Shown here piece after piece: positions 1 to 5,353 of a DNA stretch of 5,353 nt. The notes beneath the pieces were generated by a model. It saw nothing but the letters and a program-made list of their open reading frames with translations, had not been told where the DNA came from and did not search any database. The translations under genes were made by a program, and so were the position numbers. The stretch's first letter is position 1; each line of letters begins with the position of its first letter. The DNA is from Streptosporangiaceae bacterium (GTDB lineage: Bacteria; Actinomycetota; Actinomycetes; Streptosporangiales; Streptosporangiaceae), in NCBI GenBank assembly GCA_030045215.1, contig JASIBJ010000551.1, positions 1 to 5,353 of the forward strand, written 5' to 3'.

Positions 1-2108
1 CTCGCGGACTGGACGCTCGCCAGGCTGTCCCGCGCGGCGGCGGCGACTCGCTCGGCGGTTATCCCGAATTCGTCGTACAGCACCTTGTAATCGGCCGAAG
101 CGCCGAAGTGTTCCAGGCTGACGATCCCGCCCGCGTCGCCGACGAAAGCGCGCCAGCCGAGCCCGATGCCGGCCTCGACGCTCACCCGGGCGCGGACCGC
201 GGCCGGCAGCACCTGCTCCCGGTACGCATCGTCCTGCTCGGCGAACCACTCAACGCAGGGCATCGAGACCACCCTGGTCGGAATGTCGTCAGCCTGCAAC
301 TGATCGCGCGCCGCCAACGCCAGCTGGACTTCGCTGCCGGTGGCGATGAGAATGACCCGCGCAGGCCCGCCGGCCGCCTCGGCCAGTACGTAGCCGCCGC
401 GCGCGGTGCCTTCCGCGCTGCCAAGCCCGCCGCCGGCCGACCGGTCGAAGACGGGGATGTTCTGCCTGGTCAGGCATAGCGCCGCGGGCTGGTGGAGCCG
501 CTGGAGGATCGTCCGCCAGGCGACCGTCGTCTCGTTGGCGTCGCCGGGGCGCACCACGTCCAGGCCGGGGATCGCCCGCAGCGCCCACAGGTGCTCGACC
601 GGCTGGTGGGTCGGACCGTCCTCACCGAGCCCGATCGAGTCGTGCGTCCAGACGTAGGTCACCGGCAGCCGCATCAGGGCCGCGAGCCGTACCGACCCGC
701 GCATGTAGTCGCTGAAAACCAGGAACGTTCCGCCGTACGGACGGGTCAGCCCGTGCAGTGCGATGCCGTTGCAGATGCCGCCCATCCCGTGTTCGCGGAT
801 GCCGAAGTGCAGCGTGCGGCCGTAGGGGTTGCCGGGGTACATGTGCGTCTGGTGTATCTCGGGGATGAACGACGGCTCGCCGTCCATCGTCGTGTCGTTG
901 CTGCCCGCCAGGTCAGCCGAGCCACCCCACAGTTCGGGCAGCACCGGCGCGAGTGCCTTCAGCACCTGGCCCGAGGCCTTCCGGGTGGCGACGCCCTTGG
1001 CGTCCGGCGGGAACTCCGGCAGCACGCTGGTCCATCCGTCCGGCAGCTCGCATGCGGCAAGGCGATCTAGAAGCGCCCGGCGCTCGGGCTGGGCCGCGGC
1101 CCACGCGGCGAAGAGATCGTCCCAGGCCGCGTGCGCCTGCTTGCCGCGGTCGGCCACCTGCCGCGCGTGCGCCACCGCATCATCCTCGGCCGGGAAGGAG
1201 ACCGCCGGGTCGAAGCCCAGGATCTGCTTGGTCTTGGCGACCTCGTCGGCACCGAGAGCCGAACCATGGGCAGCGCCGGTGTTCTGCTTGTCCGGGGCCG
1301 GCCAGGCGATGATCGTCCTCAGCGCGATCAGCGAGGGCTGTGTCGTGTTGGCCCTGGCCGTGAGCAGCGCGTCGTAGAGCGCCTGCACGTCCTCGTGATA
1401 GCCCTCCGCCTGGACCCAGCTGAGTCGCTGCACGTGCCAGCCGTACGCCTCATACCGTGCGGCGACGTCTTCCGACTTGGCGATGTTGGTGTCGTCTTCG
1501 ATGGAGATCCGGTTGTCGTCGTACAACACGATCAAGTTGCCGAGTTGCTGGTGCGCGGCGATCGAGCAGACTTCGTGGCTGATGCCCTCTTCGATGTCGC
1601 CGTCGGACATGAACACGTAGATGTAATGGTCGAGCGGACTCTGGCCTGCGGGCGCGTCAGGGTCGAGCAGGCCTCGTTCCCTTCGTGCTGCCATCGCCAT
1701 GCCGACAGCGTTCGAAATGCCCTGCCCGAGCGGGCCTGTGGTTGTTTCTACGCCCGTCGTCAGCAGATGCTCGGGGTGACCGGGGGTGATGCTGCCCCAC
1801 GTGCGGTAGGCGCGGATGTCTTCCAGCGTCATGCCGTATCCCGACAGGTACAGCTGGATGTACAGGGTCAGGCTCGAGTGACCGCACGACAGGACGAAGC
1901 GGTCGCGGCCGAGCCAGTCCGGATCGGCGGGATCATGCCGCATGACCCGCTGGAACAGCACGTAGGCGGCCGGAGCCAGGCTCATGGCAGTGCCCGGGTG
2001 GCCCGACCCGGCCTGCTGGACGGCGTCCATCGCCAGCACGCGGATCAGGTCTACCGCACGCGCGTCCGTCTTCGACCACTCAAGCGTTGGCTGCAACTCG
2101 CCGCTCAC
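1..2108 (-). CDS. tkt: Transketolase (3' end cut by window edge)
   Basis: Thiamine diphosphate-dependent transketolase. It moves two-carbon ketol units between sugar phosphates (xylulose-5-P, ribose-5-P, erythrose-4-P) in the cytoplasmic non-oxidative pentose phosphate pathway. I translated the minus strand by hand: 702 uninterrupted codons reach the left edge with no stop, close to the usual ~700 residues, so only the last codons are missing. Seen in order: GHPG with His37; GHSS with His77; PGHPE with His111; GPLGQG 125-130; the ThDP/metal motif SDGD 168-171 ending in DDN 197-199; the pyrimidine-domain REHG with the presumed catalytic Glu439; GEDGPTHQP with His501; then [14 protein letters not shown] and the C-terminal [12 protein letters not shown] block. 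The GTG start is the first possible start after an in-frame TAG at 2147-2145 and has a good ribosome site. In many actinobacteria tkt is followed by transaldolase and glucose-6-P dehydrogenase genes; that stretch is outside this window. Identification is very secure. Confidence 0.97.
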   Translation of the reverse strand, partial: MSGELQPTLEWSKTDARAVDLIRVLAMDAVQQAGSGHPGTAMSLAPAAYVLFQRVMRHDPADPDWLGRDRFVLSCGHSSLTLYIQLYLSGYGMTLEDIRAYRTWGSITPGHPEHLLTTGVETTTGPLGQGISNAVGMAMAARRERGLLDPDAPAGQSPLDHYIYVFMSDGDIEEGISHEVCSIAAHQQLGNLIVLYDDNRISIEDDTNIAKSEDVAARYEAYGWHVQRLSWVQAEGYHEDVQALYDALLTARANTTQPSLIALRTIIAWPAPDKQNTGAAHGSALGADEVAKTKQILGFDPAVSFPAEDDAVAHARQVADRGKQAHAAWDDLFAAWAAAQPERRALLDRLAACELPDGWTSVLPEFPPDAKGVATRKASGQVLKALAPVLPELWGGSADLAGSNDTTMDGEPSFIPEIHQTHMYPGNPYGRTLHFGIREHGMGGICNGIALHGLTRPYGGTFLVFSDYMRGSVRLAALMRLPVTYVWTHDSIGLGEDGPTHQPVEHLWALRAIPGLDVVRPGDANETTVAWRTILQRLHQPAALCLTRQNIPVFDRSAGGGLGSAEGTARGGYVLAEAAGGPARVILIATGSEVQLALAARDQLQADDIPTRVVSMPCVEWFAEQDDAYREQVLPAAVRARVSVEAGIGLGWRAFVGDAGGIVSLEHFGASADYKVLYDEFGITAERVAAAARDSLASVQSA

Positions 2109-2113
2109 CGCTG

Positions 2114-2121
2114 CCCCTTCC
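2114..2121 (-). promoter_or_regulatory. Ribosome binding site of transketolase
   Basis: On the minus strand the purine run GGAAGGGG lies 5 nt before the GTG at 2108. It is a reasonable match to the anti-Shine-Dalgarno sequence. Together with the in-frame stop 13 codons upstream and no other start codon in between, it fixes the start of the gene. Confidence 0.7.
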
Positions 2122-2141
2122 GCAGACGCCGTTACGGCACG

Positions 2142-2147
2142 ACCCTA
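2142..2147 (-). promoter_or_regulatory. Candidate -10 box for transketolase
   Basis: TAGGGT on the minus strand fits the loose actinomycete TAnnnT -10 pattern. It would give a leader of roughly 27 nt before the GTG start. No hexamer resembling TTGACA sits 16-19 nt upstream. A TTGTTA at 2191-2186 is too far away for this box and would pair only with a poor TAGGGC. The call rests on position and pattern alone and is weak. Confidence 0.25.
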
Positions 2148-2241
2148 TCCCCGGCACACCTCGCCCTACCCTGCCCCATGCGGGTTAACAAACGGCGAAG
2201 CTGCTGCCGGCGTCGGGCTTAACTGGCGCGGGGCACGAGAT

Positions 2242-2281
2242 GGAAGGCCAGCCCAGTGCGGTCAGGCCGGCGGTGCCTTCC
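2242..2281 (-). terminator. Inverted repeat just after the hydrolase gene, possible terminator
   Basis: A perfect 7-bp stem, GGAAGGC (2242-2248) against GCCTTCC (2275-2281), encloses a 26-nt G+C-rich loop. It begins about 4 nt past the TAA of the hydrolase. No T-run follows on the minus strand, so it would have to act as a U-less hairpin, which has been proposed for actinomycetes. It could also be chance in G+C-rich DNA. The position between two genes that seem separately transcribed is the main support. Confidence 0.3.
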
Positions 2282-2285
2282 GGCG

Positions 2286-3089
2286 TTACCTGCGTGGTGC
2301 TTCGGGGACTGAACGAAGAAAGTCCAGTATGGCAGCATTGACGGCGTCTGGGTGGCTCAGGTTGGACGCGTGTGCCCCGCCTTCGACTTCCACTAGCGTG
2401 ACCGGCCCCGCTAGCCCGGCCCGCACGGCCTCCGCGCGCGCCATCGGGATTGCCGCGTCGGCGGTGCCGTGCACGATCAGCGTGGGGCAGGTGATCTCGC
2501 CCAGCCGGCCGGTGATGTCGTCGCGGTCCAGCAGGCAGCGGAACGCGATCCGCAGCCCGTCGGCGTCCCAGGCGGCCCACTTGGCAAACCATGGCGCGTA
2601 GTCCACGCGACCGTCCGGCGGCCCGAGGATGATGCTGGCCACGACGTCCTGCACCGGAGCCGGCCCCTGCTCCATCCAGATCTGCTCCATCTGCTCGTAA
2701 GCGGGCACCATCTCAGGGTTCTCCAGCCCAGCCTGGCTGTCGATGAGGATCAGCGCGCGAACCCGCTCGGGGGCGAGCAGCGCGGCGCGGAGGCTGAGGA
2801 ACCCGCCCTGCGACATGCCGCCGAGGACGGCCTGCCCGATGCCCAGGTGGTCGAGCAGCTCGAGCACGTCCGCGGCCGAGTCCCAGTAGGTGAACGGTGC
2901 CGTTGCCCTGGTGGCGCCGAATCCCCGCTCATCCCAGGTGATGACCCGGTACTCCGGCGTCAGCGCGGCAACCTGGGGATCGAACATCGAGCCGTCCATC
3001 AGGTAGCCGTGGCTGAGCACGACGGCGGGACCGTCGCCGCCGCTGTCGCTGTAGGACAGGCTGACGCCATTCACCGATGCAGTGGCCAT
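2286..3089 (-). CDS. Alpha/beta-fold hydrolase
   Basis: A soluble serine hydrolase of the alpha/beta-hydrolase fold; substrate unknown. Numbering is from the upstream TTG at 3098, which would give 270 residues. The oxyanion HG is at 30-31 (LSHGY). The strand-turn WDERGFGAT is at 55-63. The nucleophile elbow GMSQGG places Ser96. The acid Asp214 lies in HGTADAAIP, and the base His243 lies in GGAHASN. The triad is complete, with a lid region of about residues 124-195 between elbow and acid. There is no signal peptide or membrane segment, so it should be cytoplasmic. Length is typical of the family. I prefer the ATG at 3089 (267 residues), because the TTG has no ribosome site and adds only three residues. 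Neither start has a clear Shine-Dalgarno. It lies 63 nt downstream of the S9 peptidase in the same direction, so co-transcription is possible. Similar folds serve esterases, lactonases (3-oxoadipate enol-lactonase-like), haloperoxidase-like enzymes and epoxide hydrolases; the sequence alone does not choose. Confidence 0.92.
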   Translation of the reverse strand: MATASVNGVSLSYSDSGGDGPAVVLSHGYLMDGSMFDPQVAALTPEYRVITWDERGFGATRATAPFTYWDSAADVLELLDHLGIGQAVLGGMSQGGFLSLRAALLAPERVRALILIDSQAGLENPEMVPAYEQMEQIWMEQGPAPVQDVVASIILGPPDGRVDYAPWFAKWAAWDADGLRIAFRCLLDRDDITGRLGEITCPTLIVHGTADAAIPMARAEAVRAGLAGPVTLVEVEGGAHASNLSHPDAVNAAILDFLRSVPEAPRR

Positions 3090-3097
3090 GGCTGACA

Positions 3098-3103
3098 AAG
3101 CTA
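3098..3103 (-). promoter_or_regulatory. Candidate -10 box for the hydrolase (leaderless start?)
   Basis: TAGCTT on the minus strand fits TAnnnT and ends 8 nt before the ATG at 3089. A transcript would therefore begin at or within a few bases of that ATG. This would explain why no Shine-Dalgarno is seen. No convincing -35 hexamer is found 17-18 nt upstream. Leaderless mRNAs are common in actinobacteria, but here the idea rests on one short box. Confidence 0.25.
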
Positions 3104-3107
3104 TCGC

Positions 3108-3140
3108 GGCGCCGTTATTGCGGATAGAGGCGTCGGCGCC
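3108..3140 (-). repeat. Inverted repeat between peptidase and hydrolase genes
   Basis: GGCGCCG (3108-3114) and CGGCGCC (3134-3140) form a perfect 7-bp stem around a 19-nt loop. It fills most of the short gap after the S9 peptidase stop. A direct repeat GCGTCGGC (3130-3137 and 3146-3153) partly overlaps it. No T-run follows. It may act as a weak terminator or an mRNA-stabilising hairpin. Because GGCGCC is itself a palindrome common in such DNA, chance is a real alternative. Confidence 0.3.
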
Positions 3141-3152
3141 AGGCCGCGTCGG

Positions 3153-5183
3153 CTATACGACGGCCTGCAGGCGCTGGCGGAACCAGTCCAGGATCAGCTT
3201 GGCCCTGGCCACGCGATGCCCCGGCGCCCCGCCCCGGCTCAGCTCGTGATTCTCGCCGGGGAAGCGGACCATCACCGGGTCGCGGCCGAGCATCCGCAGG
3301 GCCACGAACAGTTCCTCGGCCTGGTTGATCGGGCAGCGCAGGTCGTCCTCGGAGTGAATGATCAGCACCGGGGTGGTCATGTCGCGGACATAGGTCACCG
3401 GTGAGTGCCGGATGTAGGGGGCCGGATCGGTGAGGTAATCGCGGCCTGCCCAGGACTTAAAGAAGCCCGAGATATCGGAGCTGTGTTCCATCGTCAGCAG
3501 GTTGTTGCAGGCGCGTTCGGAGCAGGCGGCCTTGAACCGGTCCGTGTGACCGATGACCCAGGAGGTCATGAAGCCGCCGTAAGACCCGCCGAGGATGCCA
3601 AGGCGGTCTTGGTCGATCCAGTCGAACTGCTGGCAGGCCGTGTCGACGCAGGCCATCACGTCTTCGTAGTCGACGGTGCCCCACCCGCTGCCCGGATCGT
3701 TCTCGGCTTCAGGGAAGCGGATGGCCCGGCCCCATTGCTCGCTGTAGCCAGAACTGCCGCGCGGGTTGCAGTACAGCACCCCGAAGCCCGCGGACGACTG
3801 CAGCTGGAACTCATCGAAGAAACGGTTCCCGTACTGCGTGAACGGCCCGCCATGGACGTTCAGCAGTGTCGGATACCGCACGCCGGGCACCGCGCCGAGC
3901 GGGGCGATCGCCCAGCACTCCACCTGTGAGCCGTCGGCCGACGTGGCGACGAACCGCTGCGGCGCGGCGACAGTGATGCTGTCCGCGAACGGCTGGGCCA
4001 GGCTGGTGAGCGTCCGCTCGGCTCCCGCGTTGCCCCCCAGTGTCAGCGGCATCGTGACCAGTTCTCCCTGGCGGGTCGCGGTGGCGGACACGAACGCGAG
4101 GGTCCCGCCCGACCAGTGCCAGTCCGAGATCCAGCGGTCGCCGCCCGCGATGATCTGCGGAGCCTGGGTCCCGTCGGCCGGTACCCGGTACAGGTGGACG
4201 TTGCCGCCGTCCTCGGCGACAAAGACCAGCTGGTCGCCGACCCAGGTGGGACCGATCCCGCCGCCGAGCGAGGCGCAGTTGCGGTCTAGCCCATGCGTCA
4301 GCACGTGCCGGTTTCCGGTGGCCAGGTCGAGCACGCCGACCTGCCGGTGCCGCGGGGTCTCCATTGGCGTGGGGCTGACGTAATAGGCCAGCCGCCCGCC
4401 ATCCGCGGACCAGGTCGGGTGCGAATACTCCGCGTCGGTTTGCGTGAGCCGTTCAGGTTCGGACCGGCCATCGGCATCGACAACCCAGAGGTCGACCGCC
4501 CAGTCGAGGTCCCAGTTGTCGTGTCGCGCGGCCGCGAACGCGATCCGGTTGCCGTCAGGCGACCAGGCCAGCCCGTCGGCCTGGTAGGGACCAGGCGTGA
4601 CCGGCTTCGGTGCCGCGGAGCCGTCGGCCGGGACGACGAAGATCCTCGTCGGGCGGTCGATCGTCCAGCCGGCCCCGTTCAGCCGATACCGCAGGTGGGT
4701 GATCCGGCGCGGCGGCATGTCCTTGGCCTCGCGCTTCTCGCCCTGCTGGCCGTACTGCTCGGCGTCCGCGTCGCGCATTGCGAAGGCGAGCATGCTGCCA
4801 TCAGGGGCCCAGGCCAGCTCGCTGACCTGCCCGTCGAGCGTGCACACGACCACGCGCTCGCCGCCCGTGGCGACTGGCAGAATGCAGATCTCGGACCGGC
4901 CCTCGCCCGGAGGCGCCGACGCGAAGGCCAGGCGGCGCCCGTCGGGTGACCAGCGCGGCAGGAACTCGGCCCCCTGGCCGGTGAAGGGGTACGGCTGGCC
5001 GTTGCCCTCGCCGGTGCCGGCCATCCAGATCTGGCGGCGGTACGTGTTCGTCTTCTTGTCTGGATCGCTGACCGTAAAGGCGACGGCGGCTCCGGTGGGT
5101 GACACCTGCAGATCGGAGATCTGCCTGAGCCTCCAGATGTCTTCTGGCGTCATGGGAGCGGGCGCGGTCGTCGTCTCGGTCAC
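3153..5183 (-). CDS. S9 family prolyl oligopeptidase / acylaminoacyl-peptidase-like serine peptidase
   Basis: Cytoplasmic serine peptidase that trims short peptides; 676 residues, normal for family S9C-type enzymes. The N-terminal half (about 15-420) is a beta-propeller with repeated blades of the PD40/WD40-like type: WSPDG at 78-82, WAPDG at 125-129, WSPDG at 207-211, WSADG at 258-262. The propeller admits only small peptides. The C-terminal alpha/beta-hydrolase domain (about 425-676) has the oxyanion HGGP 444-447, the conserved CNPRGSSGY 472-480, nucleophile Ser534 in GGSYGG, Asp614 in SEDDLRCP and His646 in ENHELSR. The triad is complete. No signal peptide or membrane helix is present. The GTG start is two codons after an in-frame TGA (5189-5187) and has a ribosome site overlapping that TGA, so the start is well fixed. 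The Met at residue 11 has no ribosome site. It is first in a same-strand row with the hydrolase. Specificity (acylaminoacyl, dipeptidyl or oligopeptide) cannot be read from sequence. Confidence 0.95.
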   Translation of the reverse strand: MTETTTAPAPMTPEDIWRLRQISDLQVSPTGAAVAFTVSDPDKKTNTYRRQIWMAGTGEGNGQPYPFTGQGAEFLPRWSPDGRRLAFASAPPGEGRSEICILPVATGGERVVVCTLDGQVSELAWAPDGSMLAFAMRDADAEQYGQQGEKREAKDMPPRRITHLRYRLNGAGWTIDRPTRIFVVPADGSAAPKPVTPGPYQADGLAWSPDGNRIAFAAARHDNWDLDWAVDLWVVDADGRSEPERLTQTDAEYSHPTWSADGGRLAYYVSPTPMETPRHRQVGVLDLATGNRHVLTHGLDRNCASLGGGIGPTWVGDQLVFVAEDGGNVHLYRVPADGTQAPQIIAGGDRWISDWHWSGGTLAFVSATATRQGELVTMPLTLGGNAGAERTLTSLAQPFADSITVAAPQRFVATSADGSQVECWAIAPLGAVPGVRYPTLLNVHGGPFTQYGNRFFDEFQLQSSAGFGVLYCNPRGSSGYSEQWGRAIRFPEAENDPGSGWGTVDYEDVMACVDTACQQFDWIDQDRLGILGGSYGGFMTSWVIGHTDRFKAACSERACNNLLTMEHSSDISGFFKSWAGRDYLTDPAPYIRHSPVTYVRDMTTPVLIIHSEDDLRCPINQAEELFVALRMLGRDPVMVRFPGENHELSRGGAPGHRVARAKLILDWFRQRLQAVV

Positions 5184-5186
5184 TTC

Positions 5187-5194
5187 TCACCTTT
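5187..5194 (-). promoter_or_regulatory. Ribosome binding site of the S9 peptidase
   Basis: AAAGGTGA on the minus strand contains AGGTGA, a full match to the anti-Shine-Dalgarno end of 16S rRNA. The AAAGG core sits 6 nt before the GTG at 5183. It supports the GTG start over the internal ATG at residue 11. Confidence 0.75.
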
Positions 5195-5217
5195 CCGGCT
5201 CGTTAGCGCGGCTTAGC

Positions 5218-5246
5218 AATCTATAAGTCATATGTCATCACAAACA
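5218..5246 (-). promoter_or_regulatory. AT-rich promoter-like island upstream of the S9 peptidase
   Basis: This is the only clearly AT-rich stretch in the window. On the minus strand it contains TAGATT (5223-5218), a TAnnnT -10 candidate overlapping an alternative TATAGA. The leader would be about 28 nt. With a 17-nt spacer the -35 would be TGTTTG (5246-5241), a weak match. Inside the spacer are two adjoining 7-nt direct repeats, ATGACAT and ATGACTT (5238-5225), which could be a regulator site. Promoter placement is plausible from base composition and position; the exact boxes are uncertain. Confidence 0.45.
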
Positions 5247-5255
5247 CCGCGCCGG

Positions 5256-5353
5256 GCGGGAACCGGGCGCCAGGAGACGTGCGGGAGCCGGGCGCTGCGA
5301 GGCGAGCGGGCCGGGCGCCAGGAGATGAGCGGGAGCCGGGCGCTGCGAGGCGA
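5256..5353. repeat. Tandem array of four ~25-nt units in alternating types, continuing past the edge
   Basis: Four units lie head to tail: A 5256-5280 (25 nt), B 5281-5305 (25 nt), C 5306-5328 (23 nt), D 5329-5353 (25 nt). All start GCGGG and share CCGGGCGC. B and D are identical over all 25 positions. A and C share CCGGGCGCCAGGAGA and differ in a few bases, C lacking two. The array can equally be seen as a 48-nt period: 5263-5305 against 5311-5353 matches at 41 of 43 positions. There are no unique spacers. Two plus-strand frames and at least one minus-strand frame stay open through it, but none has a recognisable protein. It is most likely intergenic or the tail of an upstream gene that I cannot see. 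Confidence 0.85.

Noticed and set aside
1..2108. Suspicion that transketolase is broken, because no long closed minus-strand frame with a stop is present in this region
   Set aside because: Hand translation shows one continuous frame from the GTG at 2108 to the left edge. The frame merely lacks its stop inside the window.
168..2108. SDGD instead of GDG in the thiamine diphosphate motif, and REHG in the catalytic segment of transketolase, as unusual active-site changes
   Set aside because: From memory, SDGDIEEG is the normal form in actinobacterial transketolases, and a Gly after the REH/REF triplet also occurs in E. coli. The catalytic Glu and the metal-binding Asp/Asn are kept.
2185..2191. 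GTTAAC palindrome with TTGTTA as a -35 box for transketolase
   Set aside because: At a 17-nt spacing the -10 would be TAGGGC, a poor match. It is too far from the better TAGGGT box, and the 6-nt palindrome alone is not evidence of an operator.
1131..2222. Long plus-strand open frame of 363 codons opposite transketolase, with other long plus-strand frames at 492-1070, 2469-3095 and 4293-4949
   Set aside because: They lie wholly or almost wholly antisense to well-identified genes. Their products are rich in Arg, Ala, Gly, Val and His with no recognisable domain, and high third-position GC commonly opens such frames. They are shadows.
5256..5353. CRISPR array
   Set aside because: The ~25-nt units follow each other directly, with no unique spacers and no cas-like gene nearby. 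The region is a simple tandem repeat.
5228..5353. Minus-strand open frame through the repeat array, ending in TGA at 5230-5228, as the tail of an upstream protein
   Set aside because: The reading is a low-complexity Arg/Pro/Ser string with no family resemblance, and it would end inside the AT-rich promoter island. Not supportable without the sequence to the right.

Overview
The window is very GC-rich (about two thirds G+C by eye, not computed). It reads as chromosomal DNA from a high-GC actinomycete. GTG starts, the strong third-position GC bias that opens long shadow frames on the opposite strand, and the actinobacterial wording of the transketolase ([28 protein letters not shown]) all point that way. 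I cannot name a genus.

All three genes lie on the minus strand, so in transcription order the window reads from high to low coordinates. At 5256-5353 is a G+C-rich tandem array of four ~25-nt units that runs off the window edge. It is followed by a short AT-rich promoter-like island and the GTG start of a 676-residue S9-family prolyl oligopeptidase/acylaminoacyl peptidase (5183-3153). A 60-odd-nt gap leads to a 267- or 270-residue alpha/beta-fold hydrolase (3089/3098-2286). A 177-nt gap with a hairpin and a weak promoter candidate then precedes a transketolase (2108-1), whose stop codon lies just beyond the left edge.

Functionally these look like ordinary housekeeping or accessory metabolism. 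Transketolase serves the non-oxidative pentose phosphate pathway, the S9 enzyme degrades oligopeptides in the cytoplasm, and the hydrolase has an unknown small substrate. Both hydrolytic enzymes keep complete catalytic triads and the transketolase keeps its thiamine diphosphate and catalytic residues, so none looks decayed. There is no evident pathway link between transketolase and the other two.

I see no tRNA, rRNA, insertion sequence, CRISPR array or defence-type cluster, and no convincing undescribed system. The least explained parts are the alternating tandem array upstream of the peptidase and the heptamer-like direct repeats in its promoter region.
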